Shown: positions 25,608-35,100 of the stretch, piece after piece | Layout of the letters: every line of letters starts with the position of its first letter | Position numbering within the stretch: the stretch's first letter is position 1 | Source of the DNA: Candidatus Protochlamydia naegleriophila | GTDB taxonomy: Bacteria; Chlamydiota; Chlamydiia; Chlamydiales; Parachlamydiaceae | Direction of reading: 5' to 3' | DNA length: 64,000 bases | NCBI RefSeq assembly: GCF_001499655.1 | Contig: NZ_LN879502.1 | Span: 2,604,001-2,668,000 of the forward strand | Translations under genes and position numbers: made by a program | Notes under the pieces: generated by a model | What the model saw: only the letters and a program-made list of their open reading frames with translations | What the model was told of the DNA's origin: nothing | Database searches by the model: none

Positions 25608-28409
25608 ATGACACCTTTTGTTTATGTTCAATCGCGACCCGATTTCTTTAGACCTTTACAAAAAGATGAGTATGAGCAACAAGTTGCAAGGCTTCTTACG
25701 CTCCCCGCACAGGCATGTATTGGTTTTTCAGAGAAAGAGGGTTTTATCCATTTATCTCTCGTCGATAAAGTGATTGAGATTGTGAAGGGATTACTCGGTT
25801 TTGAGGACAAGGGGCATAGCAAGCGAGTCGATGCAGAATGGTTAAAGTTTCTTTATTATAGTGAAGCGCATGGTTTTCTAACTGAGACTCATCTAGACTC
25901 TTTACGCAACCGCTTTTCTTTTGGCGATCAAACAGCCTCCCCAGCGATCAGAAGGGCCTTCGAAGAGATGGCACGCACCCGCCATGGCAACAATCAAGAC
26001 CGCCTCTCAAGGCTCCGGGTTATCCTCATCGATTTTCATGCCCAGCAGGCCCACTATTTACAACCTAATCTATGGAAACGCCTGCTTCAAAAGCCTGATT
26101 TAGATACAAGGCAGCTCATTCATTTTGGAGATACTTCCCTTGTTCTGGCTCAACAAGCTTTGCTGCTCCCCCAGCCCAATGTCCAGCTAGCATTAAAGCA
26201 CTTGTTAGAAGCACAGAAGGTCAAAAATCTCAATCCCGAATTCCAGCGCACGCTTGCTTTGCAATTTAAACAACTTGTCGAAACGCATCGAAATGACAAT
26301 GCAATCAGCGGCTATCGAATCGCAATTCAACAAGCGTGGATTGAATTCGCAAGGGTAGCCTATGCCAATAATCGGCAGATCGAAGCCCATGAATATGCAG
26401 CCTATGTTTTAGAATCCAATCCAAGCGAAGAGATTCAAAATTTACTCGGAGGGCTCTTTTTATCGGTCAGTGACTTTGGCAAGCTCGAACCCTTCTTACC
26501 GGCTCTTCAACAAGCATATGCGCAGCATGCCAACCTCCAAGTTAAAATTGGAAAGGCTTACTGGCACTATCAGCGCTTCGCAGAAGGGGTGGTGGCCTAT
26601 CAAACTGCCATTCGTGTATTAGAGCAGCAAGACCTGTCCATTTTGACGGAGGCGGATGCTTCCTCGTTACAGGCAGATCTACACACAGAAATTGGCAAGG
26701 CCTATGTGCAAAGACTCGAAGGATTAAATAACAATGACAGCCCTTCTAAAGCAATCAGCCACCTCAGCCAAGCCAACCAACTGAAAAGAGATCAAGCAAG
26801 CGTTCAAAGTTTCTTATTAGATGCCTATCATCAACAATGGCAAGCCCATCCTGAAACTTTTACAGCGCGCTATAGAGAAGAATGGCTTCAAACTTTACAG
26901 ACATCTTCCCCCGAGCTCATTCATGAAAAGCGTGAAAGCATCATCGGCATGCTATTGGCCTGCAGCGAACAAGCTTTTGCACGGCACGACAACCACATCG
27001 CTAATGAATATCTAGAGACAGGATCCGAGTTATTAGAAGACTCCTCTTTTGTCCTACAGACCTTAGAACTCACTCTCAAATACAACGATTTTGAGGCTGT
27101 CAACGATTTAATAGAGATATGGGAAGAAACGCACTATTCCAATCCCTTTATTCAAGAAAGAATTGGCGATGTCTACTCCATAATCAATCGCAATCAAGCC
27201 ATCTCCTTTTATCAAAAGGCCATTGATTTATTTGAAGGTAAGCTTCAACGCATCAATGATGTTCAAGAAGAGGCTAATTGTAAAAATTATTTGGCTGGTT
27301 TACAAGCTAAAATCGGTCGAATTCAATTGGAGACTATACCTGGCTTCTTCACGCAAGTGCCCTACGATAACGCCATCACACGCCTTGAAACGGCTGTCTC
27401 TTTTAACGCCTCTGGCCATACCCAAACATTATTCGAAACCTATTTAGCTGCAGCCAGAGCCGAACAAGAAAAGAGCTTCCTTTCTTACGACCGCGCAAAA
27501 GCTGCCAATTACTATGCTAGGGCCTTCCGCCTCACTCAGCAGAATGGACCTTACCTCAATGAATTGATGGCACTTTACCTCTCTCATCGATCCGACTACG
27601 TGCAAGCTGCCGTTCTTTTTTCAGACATCCAAAAACTGCCTTGGGCAAATGAATTTCAATTGAGCGATGTTCAATTGCATCAATTGGCACACCAATTTAT
27701 TGCCAGCAATCAGGATGAGATGGCGCTTGTCTGCCTCGAAAAGGCTCATACAAAACAACCTCTGGACGTTTATAAAAGAGATCTCTATCAACTCATCCAT
27801 AAACAAGCCAAAGAGCTACAAGAAAAAGCTGCTATCTCCCCAACCTCAGCAGAAAAAATCCAGCTACTAAGAACGGCTATAAATATGCTCAAAAAGCAAT
27901 TTGACGATGGTTTCACGCAAATCGAAACTCTTGAAACCAACTACCGCAAAGCTTTGAGCAGTGCTTTTCGCCAGATGGCTCACGCCTTTATGGAAATGTT
28001 CGCACTTGATGAACCAGAAAAAATACTCAGCCGTAAAAGTCTTCTAAAGCCGCACCTGGGCAAGTTCCAGGAAGAGATTAAGAATGCTATTAACAGTTAC
28101 ACATCAGCTCTTCAATATACGCCGGAAGACCCCTCTCTATATTTTGAAAGAGGCATGATTTATGATCTCACTCTCGATCTCGATGAGGCTCTACAAGACT
28201 ATCGATGTGCCGTTCAATATAATCGCCACAACCCCTTCTATCGCAAACGGCTTGCTTTCATTTATGGAGTGCTGGCCAAAACAGATAAAATGGAAGAGCA
28301 TAACAAAAAAGTGAAAGCCCCTACAGCTTTTGATCATACGTATCAATGCTGGTTCGACGATTACTTTGTAAAAAATAAGAGCCAGCAGATCAATCCTCAT
28401 ACCCTATGA
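25608..28409 (+). CDS. Large TPR-repeat protein
   Basis: The 933-residue protein is helical throughout. TPR-like units are visible from about residue 190 on: QVKIGKAYWHYQRFAEGVVAY near 305, QERIGDVYSIINRNQAISFY near 510, and a clear final pair around 845-885 (SLYFERGMIYDLTLDLDEAL then YRKRLAFIYGVLAKT). TPRs bind partner proteins; no enzyme motif is seen and there is no signal peptide. The N-terminal EQQVARLLTLP segment resembles a decayed sequence at 28640-28700. It follows the ankyrin-like gene by 171 bases. Confidence 0.65.
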   Translation: MTPFVYVQSRPDFFRPLQKDEYEQQVARLLTLPAQACIGFSEKEGFIHLSLVDKVIEIVKGLLGFEDKGHSKRVDAEWLKFLYYSEAHGFLTETHLDSLRNRFSFGDQTASPAIRRAFEEMARTRHGNNQDRLSRLRVILIDFHAQQAHYLQPNLWKRLLQKPDLDTRQLIHFGDTSLVLAQQALLLPQPNVQLALKHLLEAQKVKNLNPEFQRTLALQFKQLVETHRNDNAISGYRIAIQQAWIEFARVAYANNRQIEAHEYAAYVLESNPSEEIQNLLGGLFLSVSDFGKLEPFLPALQQAYAQHANLQVKIGKAYWHYQRFAEGVVAYQTAIRVLEQQDLSILTEADASSLQADLHTEIGKAYVQRLEGLNNNDSPSKAISHLSQANQLKRDQASVQSFLLDAYHQQWQAHPETFTARYREEWLQTLQTSSPELIHEKRESIIGMLLACSEQAFARHDNHIANEYLETGSELLEDSSFVLQTLELTLKYNDFEAVNDLIEIWEETHYSNPFIQERIGDVYSIINRNQAISFYQKAIDLFEGKLQRINDVQEEANCKNYLAGLQAKIGRIQLETIPGFFTQVPYDNAITRLETAVSFNASGHTQTLFETYLAAARAEQEKSFLSYDRAKAANYYARAFRLTQQNGPYLNELMALYLSHRSDYVQAAVLFSDIQKLPWANEFQLSDVQLHQLAHQFIASNQDEMALVCLEKAHTKQPLDVYKRDLYQLIHKQAKELQEKAAISPTSAEKIQLLRTAINMLKKQFDDGFTQIETLETNYRKALSSAFRQMAHAFMEMFALDEPEKILSRKSLLKPHLGKFQEEIKNAINSYTSALQYTPEDPSLYFERGMIYDLTLDLDEALQDYRCAVQYNRHNPFYRKRLAFIYGVLAKTDKMEEHNKKVKAPTAFDHTYQCWFDDYFVKNKSQQINPHTL

Positions 28410-28484
28410 CTTGATTGAGTCCTAAGCCACAGATATCTCAGCTAGGATATTCTCTCCCACAAGCACGGACTTCCTGAATCCCCC

Positions 28485-28506
28485 TGGCCATCCAATCGGA
28501 TGGCCA
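28485..28506 (+). terminator. Hairpin after the TPR gene
   Basis: TGGCCATCC (28485-28493) and GGATGGCCA (28498-28506) form a 9-bp stem with a four-base loop. The following bases are TCATATGC, without a T-run. Confidence 0.5.
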
Positions 28507-28620
28507 TCATATGCTATATTTCTGCAATCTTTACTTTCCATAATCCAATGTAGGTTTCATCTATTAATAAAATTTAAACTAAGTCTATAAAAGCACTCTC
28601 TTTACTTAACCAGATAAACA

Positions 28621-28927
28621 ACTTGCATTTGACTACCTTTGAACAAAGGATTCATCACCTCCTCGCTTTTCCACAAGAACAAGCAATCCACTAATTGCAC
28701 ATACCCAGCGAGCCCCCGATCCAATCAGGATTGCCTATCTCGCATATATGACAATCGAATCAGTAAACCTCTTTTCTAAAACTTGTATTCACTTGCAGGA
28801 AGCAACAAAGGTGATCTTAACGAAGCGGCAGAAATTCTCAACATGATTCCCAAACAGCGTAGAATCGGAAATCAAAGAACGAGCTGAAAAACTAAATGCC
28901 CGCTATGCTTTGAAAGAAAATCTCTAA
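28621..28927 (+). pseudogene. Decayed TPR-like gene remnant
   Basis: Three frames carry coding-like pieces in order. First comes LTTFEQRIHHLLAFPQEQA, similar to EYEQQVARLLTLPAQACIG at the start of the neighbouring TPR protein. Then comes DPIRIAYLAYMTIES, then YSLAGSNKGDLNEAAEILNM and, after a +1 shift, VESEIKERAEKLNARYALK ending at a stop at 28925-28927. The stops and shifts indicate a broken paralog of the adjacent gene. This rests on reading alone. Confidence 0.4.
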
Positions 28928-28985
28928 GAGCCCATCTACTGGTCTGACTATAAAAAGCATGTGGCTAGAATAGCGCATGAATAGC

Positions 28986-29024
28986 AAAAAAAAAGCACTT
29001 GGTTAGAAACTCTAACCAAGTGCT
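28986..29024 (-). terminator. Terminator of the rpsB-tsf operon
   Basis: AGCACTTGGTTAGA (28994-29007) is perfectly complementary to TCTAACCAAGTGCT (29011-29024), with a three-base loop. The minus-strand transcript then enters a T-run (A-run 28986-28994). Confidence 0.92.
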
Positions 29025-29047
29025 GAACGGATAGACTTCAAGAATAA

Positions 29048-29896
29048 CTATTGGCCAACATTCCAACGAATGAAATGAGTCACTGTCAATTCTTTACCAG
29101 CTTGCTTGCTGCGCTGATTGACGAGGTCTGTAATGCTCAAGCTATCATCTCTGATATACTTTTGGCAGACCAAGCAATTTGCATCGTAGAACGCATTAAT
29201 CTTGCCTTCGACAATCTTTTCAACAATATTAGCAGGCTTGCCTTGAATTTGACCTTTTGCAATGTCTCTTTCATTGGCAATAATTTCTTGAGGTACTTTT
29301 TCTGGCGACAAATACTCAGGCGCTGCAGCAGCTGTATGCATCGCGATGTCTTTCGCTAACGCTCCTTCCTGATTGCTGCCTGTGATTTCCACCACTGTTA
29401 CAATCTTACCACCGAGGTGCGAGTAGATACCAAAAGAGCGCTCTGGAGTCTTTTGCAGAGTCAAAATGCGCTTAATCTGGATGTTCTCTCCAATTGCCTG
29501 GACAACTGTCGCACGGTATTGATCAACAGTTAAAGAAGGCTCTTTAGAGTATTTTTGCTGCAAGAAAGCATCGAGAGACGGAGGATTCGTTGTCGCAACT
29601 TCTTGAGCAATATTCTCTAAAAATTCTTTAAAGCGATCGTTCTTCACAACGAAGTCTGTCTCAGCGTTAACTTCGACAACGGCGACTGTATTGCCGCTTT
29701 CGGCTGATCCAATCATTCCTTCCTTGGTTTCACGACCTTCTTTCTTCACAGCAGACGCCATCCCTGCTTTGCGCAAGTTAGCAATGGCCAATTCCATATC
29801 GCCATTAGCTTCGTCTAAGGCCTCTTTACATTTTGCCATTCCTACGCCAGTACGCTCGCGTAGTTCTTTAATCATTGCAGGAGTAATAGCTGCCAT
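29048..29896 (-). CDS. tsf: Elongation factor Ts
   Basis: EF-Ts is the nucleotide exchange factor of EF-Tu. From the ATG at 29896 the product has 282 residues and begins with the UBA-like domain (ITPAMIKELRERTGVGMAKC, about 4-23). The core NAETDFVVKN motif and the HTAAAAPEYL segment follow. The frame extends 15 codons further upstream, but AAGGGGG before 29896 and one-base spacing from the rpsB stop fix the start. It is translationally coupled to rpsB. Confidence 0.96.
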   Translation of the reverse strand: MAAITPAMIKELRERTGVGMAKCKEALDEANGDMELAIANLRKAGMASAVKKEGRETKEGMIGSAESGNTVAVVEVNAETDFVVKNDRFKEFLENIAQEVATTNPPSLDAFLQQKYSKEPSLTVDQYRATVVQAIGENIQIKRILTLQKTPERSFGIYSHLGGKIVTVVEITGSNQEGALAKDIAMHTAAAAPEYLSPEKVPQEIIANERDIAKGQIQGKPANIVEKIVEGKINAFYDANCLVCQKYIRDDSLSITDLVNQRSKQAGKELTVTHFIRWNVGQ

Positions 29897-29897
29897 A

Positions 29898-30701
29898 TTA
29901 TTCCCCCTTACTGTTTTTTGCTTCTTGGAAATCTTCTGCACGATATTTAGAAGATGTTTCTTCTTCTTCGTCGCCAGCTAGATCTTCCTTGCTTGCATAA
30001 ACTTTAATGTCATTTTTCTTATCAATGATTGCTTTAGCTAGCGTTTCAAGGATAAGTTTAATGCTCTTCAAGGCGTCGTCGTTACAAGCAATAACGTGCT
30101 CGATTGGATCTGGATTGCAGTTTGTATCGACTAAGCCCATCACAGGAATGCCCAATTTGTTGGCTTCTGCAACAGCTAAGTGCTCTTTGCTTGGATCGAC
30201 AACAATGACCAATCCAGGAGGCTTACGCATACCGCGGACACCAGACAAGTTTTTGTCTAATTTAATTTGATCTTTAGATAACAAAGACACTTCTTTCTTT
30301 GTTAGACCTTCGCCACCAGTCGAAATACGCTTTTCGATGCGTTCTAGTTTTTTAATAGACTGACGAATCGTTGATAAGTTAGTCAGCATACCACCCAACC
30401 AGCGCTCGCATACATAAAATTCTCCGCACATCTCGGCTAATTCACGCAAAACAGCTTTCGCTTGTTTTTTTGTTCCGACGAAGAGAATAGATTTATGTTT
30501 AGCAACAACGTCTCTAACAACATCCACAGCATTGCGGATTTGTTGTAGAGTTTTCGCGAGGTCAATAATGTAAAGACCATTACGTTCTTCGAAAATGAAA
30601 CGCTTCATTTTCGGATTCCAACGGCTAGTTTGGTGACCAAAATGTGCACCGGCTTCTAGCAAATCTTTAATAGTAATTGGAAGAGGTTTATTCTGCGCCA
30701 A
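29898..30701 (-). CDS. rpsB: 30S ribosomal protein S2
   Basis: S2 binds the 30S body and helps recruit S1. The chosen start is a TTG at 30701, giving AQNKPLPITIKDLLEAGAHF after the initiator; AAGGG lies seven bases upstream and no ATG exists in frame nearby. The 267-residue product has the motifs AGAHFGHQTSRWNPKM, RWLGGMLTN, MRKPPGLVIVVDP and GLVDTNCNPD. An acidic C-terminal tail ends at 29898. It leads the rpsB-tsf operon and follows tRNA-Gly. Confidence 0.93.
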   Translation of the reverse strand: MAQNKPLPITIKDLLEAGAHFGHQTSRWNPKMKRFIFEERNGLYIIDLAKTLQQIRNAVDVVRDVVAKHKSILFVGTKKQAKAVLRELAEMCGEFYVCERWLGGMLTNLSTIRQSIKKLERIEKRISTGGEGLTKKEVSLLSKDQIKLDKNLSGVRGMRKPPGLVIVVDPSKEHLAVAEANKLGIPVMGLVDTNCNPDPIEHVIACNDDALKSIKLILETLAKAIIDKKNDIKVYASKEDLAGDEEEETSSKYRAEDFQEAKNSKGE

Positions 30702-30810
30702 GCCTTGTCCCTTTATGTTGACGACGGCATCCTGCCACAATGGCAAGATTTCGGTCTTGGTTAAACATGTTTATTGTGAATATAAGATAGATATGAAAAA
30801 AGATATCTAT

Positions 30811-30881
30811 AGCGCCTGATCAGAATCGAACTGACACTCGTAGCTTGGAAGGCTACTGTTCTACCATTGAACTACAGGCGC
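30811..30881 (-). tRNA. tRNA-Gly (anticodon TCC)
   Basis: A 71-base cloverleaf: acceptor GCGCCTG with CAGGCGC, D-arm AGTTCAATGGTAGAAC, anticodon stem GTAGC/GCTAC with loop CTTCCAA giving TCC, and T-arm GTCAGTTCGATTCTGAT. Discriminator T is usual for bacterial tRNA-Gly. It lies 110 bases upstream of the rpsB start and is probably on the same transcript. Confidence 0.93.
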
Positions 30882-30895
30882 ATGGAATGAGCAAT

Positions 30896-30924
30896 ATTAT
30901 CTATATTCCATATTTTTTATGCAA
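30896..30924 (-). promoter_or_regulatory. Housekeeping-type promoter for tRNA-Gly/rpsB/tsf
   Basis: On the minus strand TTGCAT (30919-30924) and GATAAT (30896-30901) are separated by exactly 17 bases, 14 bases before the tRNA 5' end. This fits the chlamydial sigma-66 (sigma-70 type) consensus. Confidence 0.7.
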
Positions 30925-31168
30925 TAGCTAAAGATCTTTTTTTTCTCGAAAACGTCATCCCCCTCATAAAATCGGTCATAGAACCCATTTCAGTGCTTGT
31001 TGTTCTATTAGTACTTCTTTCAAAAGAAGCCTATTGACTAATTCGAATCATTTAAATAGAAAGGTTTAATACATTAATTGACGACTCATTTTTGATGATT
31101 GTTTGAGTTCATCAAGAATTGAAACATACCATCACATTTTTCTGATCGTTCTCACTTAAGGCACTTTT

Positions 31169-32125
31169 ATGAGCATTCAAAAAGCTTCACGCTGGTTTAT
31201 TGCACTCTATTTGATCATTTTCAGCTTCACAGAAGTCCAAGCTCTTGCACAGCCTAAACAGCAAGAGATAACTCCTCCTTCCGCCTACGCAAACTTTGGC
31301 ACCTCAAGGCAAAGGGTACCTTTCCACTATCAATGGGACTTGGCAGCTTGTTTGATTTTTCAAAATGAGGCTGACTATTTGAAGGAGTGGATTGAATTCC
31401 ACAAATTATTGGGAGTGCAGCACTTCTATTTGCTCAACCATCTGAGTACCGATCACTACCTCTCTGTATTAACCCCCTATATTGATGCAGGCATAGTTGA
31501 GCTGATAGACTGGCCCTATGCACCCAAAACCCTACAAGAATGGGATGCCATTCAATGCCATGCCTATACACATGTCATTCAATTAGCTAAATCAAAAGTC
31601 AAATGGCTGGCCATCTTGGACTCGGATGAATTCTTATTCCCTACTCAAGGCGACAGCCTAATTGATTACTTGTCTGCTTACGAAGAATTTGACAAAGTAG
31701 GTGGAGTGAAGGTGAATTGGGTCGTTTTTGGAACCTCCTGGGTCAAGAAAATCCCAAATGATAAACTCCTTATCGAGACGCTAGTCCTTTCTTCTGGCGC
31801 CGCTGCAGAACATGTCAAAAGCATTGTCAGACCAGAGCGCGTAGCCTACTGTGTGAGCCCACACTATGTGCACTATCACTCTCCTTTTCATCATGTAAAC
31901 GCATCGTCAAAAATGCTTTCCATCGATGTCGATCAAATCCGCATTAATCATTATTGGTCGCGCGACGAATATTTTCTCTACCAGCATAAAATTCCAAGAC
32001 GCATTCAATGGGGCACTCCCAAAGAAGTATGCGAATTATGGGGCCAAGCAGCCAATAATATCTATGACCCATCCATTTTACGTTTTGTACCAAATCTAAG
32101 ACAGAGAATGGGACTCGATCCTTAA
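31169..32125 (+). CDS. Exported GT92-like glycosyltransferase
   Basis: The 318-residue protein has the features of the GT92/DUF23 or related GT2-like family. These are CLIFQNEADYLKEWIEFHKL (about 61-80), LDSDEFLF with the metal-binding DxD (about 150-157), and a C-terminal INHYWSRDEYF. Family members in eukaryotes add galactose to glycans. Unusually, it starts with a cleavable-looking signal sequence (WFIALYLIIFSFTEVQALA), so it may act outside the inner membrane or in the host. It occupies the ompA position of Chlamydia between rpsB/tRNA and PBP2. AAGG precedes the ATG. Confidence 0.75.
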   Translation: MSIQKASRWFIALYLIIFSFTEVQALAQPKQQEITPPSAYANFGTSRQRVPFHYQWDLAACLIFQNEADYLKEWIEFHKLLGVQHFYLLNHLSTDHYLSVLTPYIDAGIVELIDWPYAPKTLQEWDAIQCHAYTHVIQLAKSKVKWLAILDSDEFLFPTQGDSLIDYLSAYEEFDKVGGVKVNWVVFGTSWVKKIPNDKLLIETLVLSSGAAAEHVKSIVRPERVAYCVSPHYVHYHSPFHHVNASSKMLSIDVDQIRINHYWSRDEYFLYQHKIPRRIQWGTPKEVCELWGQAANNIYDPSILRFVPNLRQRMGLDP

Positions 32126-32151
32126 TCTAATCAGGCCAAGACTTTAGAAAC

Positions 32152-32178
32152 GCCTCTGCATACATTGCATGCAGAGGC
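32152..32178. terminator. Hairpin between convergent genes
   Basis: GCCTCTGCAT (32152-32161) pairs with ATGCAGAGGC (32169-32178). No T-run follows on either strand, so termination strength is uncertain. Confidence 0.55.
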
Positions 32179-32192
32179 CGTTATAATAAGGC

Positions 32193-35100
32193 TCAAGAGC
32201 TCTTCTGATATTTCTGCTTAAGCTCTCGCCACTTTTTGATCATCTGGGCAGCCAAGGGAGCGGCCTCCTTTCCATAACCCCCATAGCGCAAATAAACGAC
32301 AATGACCAGTTCGGGCTGCCCAAATTCGTCCTTAAAGATGAAAACGTTTTTATTTTTATCGTCTTTTCCCTGATTGCAAGCAATACTGCCAAACCAAACG
32401 TGTGTATAGATATTTGTCCCCTCATCCAAATCTAAATCTATATTCTCTACCGACTCAGATGTGCTTGTTTTACCCAACAACTGATCCTTCATTTCTGTGA
32501 ACTGGCGAATGGCTTCCGGGTGCTGCTTATAAAGTCTGGTTAAACTGGAAAGATTTTCCTGATATGTTTTGTGTGCCGACGCGCGCAATCCCTTTAATAG
32601 CATTTGACGAACCATCTCTGGCATGTAGATTTCTTTTCTCGTTTCTGTTGGCATTGTCTTGACTAAGCTTTCCTGGCTTTGGCTGGAAATGGCAGTGAAA
32701 ATAGGAAAATCCAGTCCAACTAAAGACAAGCTATTTTGATAGGCAAAAATCGGAGGACAGGGAATTTGATCATCGCCTCGCAATGGCTGCCTGCCAGCTG
32801 TTAGATTGACGATCTTGGGCTTCAAAATCTTGCCGCCGTTGGCGATCGCCGATAGCATAACTGCCGTTTGTAAAGGAGTGACGATAAGCGTGTGCTGTCC
32901 GATTGCCATGGCATAAAGCCCTGTTCGGTTAGTCTCCAAATCGCTTGGTACCTTACCCGCAATTTCAGCCGGCAAGTCAATTCCTGTCCGATTCCCAAAC
33001 GAAAACATTCGTGCAGCATCGGCCAGGTCGTCTGGATGCCCTAAATGCTCACCCGCCAGCAATGAAAAGTAAGGGTTGCTCGACACCTCCAAGGCACGAA
33101 TTAGATCAACTTTTCCGCTATTGCGGTGTGCCAAGCTGCGCGGCAGACGCCCTCCCTTATAGAGCTGAGGAATAGGCTTGCCATCTTCAGTGTAGCCGAC
33201 ATAGCGGGTGTTCCCGATGTGGAAAATCTCGTCGACTATCGTCAGCGGATTGAGATCGCTGAAGGTGGCCACTTTCCGATCGAGCTTTTGCAAGCGCTGA
33301 ATCATGGCTGCGTAAGCAGTAACTAGCTTAAATAAAGAACCTTGAATTGTCGCCTGCCGATAGCCGTGGGAGCGGGCATAGCCAAATCCGTAGGCCGGAT
33401 AAAAAGCCACAGCCAAATCTTTTTCCAAAGCTTTCTGATGATTCCTCAAATAGCGGTAATGCCCAAAAAGAGGGCGATTAAGCTCTTGATAAGGCCTTAG
33501 AGTCTTTAAATAGTCAACTAGCAAATGAGAAGGCAGCCGTTCAATGGTCTTTTGGAAAGCGTCGAAATTAGCTCTCCAATCTAACGCCTGATGAGCTCCT
33601 TCTTTCAATTCCTCATGCCAACGGCTAAAGTATTCGAAATAAGGAACGAGCCGCTCATCTTCTTTATTCAAATTCTCCGCTTTTCCTGTTAAAAAAGCCT
33701 CCAGAAAGTCCCATCGATGCCGTTCCCAAAACGCCTGGAACAGCTTACTCTCATGCTGATCGAAATAATCCAAGTAGGGTTTTGGATAAGTCTTCGCCGC
33801 TTTTTCCTCCAAACGCTTCTGCTTTAAGAATGCTTTTTCTTCTTCCTGGCGCCATCGCTTAAAATCAATGTCGTGAAAAAGCTCTTTCGTCATTTCTTTG
33901 ACAGTCGCAGTCAATTTAACAATGCCACCAGTCAAGTCACGATAATCATCGATCTGATAGGAAGCAACCTCTTGCAATAACTCGTCATTAAAGCGTTCAC
34001 CATCGACTGCAACGCGGCATAAATCGACGAGCAGGACTTTATCGTAGTTATGTGGGAGAGTTTCAAAATAAGGATCCATCTCCTCTTTAATGGCTTCTAC
34101 TTCATCTTGATGAACAAGAAAAGCGGCCAGCATTTTTTGCCTTTCTGCTGCCTTTGTGATGGGCTTAAAGGGCTCATGTTCTTCGCCTGCATAGATAAAA
34201 TTAAACAGATGATAGAGATTCCAATCCGGATAGAGCAAGCGAAGAGCTTCAACAGAGCGCTGTAAGGCAACCATCCGCCCCAAGGTATTGATACGGCCCA
34301 TCGTTATTCGAAGGGCACTTTCCTTCGGAAGGATAAAGTCAAGATAGGCTTGCCAAGTCAGGGGGCGCTTCTCATCGTAAAAACTTTGGGTCAGGTGGTC
34401 GTAGCGCTCTCTTTCTAAAGGCTGCTGTTGGTTCCACACATCTGCCAAATAGACCTCATTTTCAAACCATCGGTTGATGCGCCCCTTTTTTTGCTTTTGT
34501 TCTTCTGGCTGTCCCGAACTGATAAAATCATTGGGATCAAAACGGGGATACGAAGCCAGGGCTAAAATATCGCCCGAATAGGGATTCATGGCAATGATCG
34601 ATCCACCCTTGATCCAAGGCTGCTTCTGAGCCAAAATGGTCTTTTTGACGGCTCCAAGTCCCGATTTGCGCACAACGCGCAAATCTTCGTTTTGAGCGAG
34701 TAATTGTTCAGCATATTCTTGCAATTCGGCTGAAATAGTCAGGAGAATGCGGTGGCCAGATAGTGGTGCGCGCGATCCAGGCAACTCCCAAAGGAAATTC
34801 CCTCTTGAATCCGAGTAAAAATTTTTCTTGCCGTAAAATCCGCGTAATTGCTCCTCATAGACCCCTTCGACACCAGTTTTACCGATATAATCATGAATGG
34901 TATACGCTTTTTCTTCCAGGTCCTTGAGCCTTTTACGCGCCTGAGCAGTACTTTGCATGCCGGGTGGAAATTCGCTGTCTATGCCCTCTTCTCGCTCGCG
35001 AATAAATACCTCGAGCGCTTTGATCTCATGCAAAATTTTTTCGTATTCTTGCCTATTAATGGCTCCCATATAGCCAATGATGTCAGCAGCTGTTCTGCCT

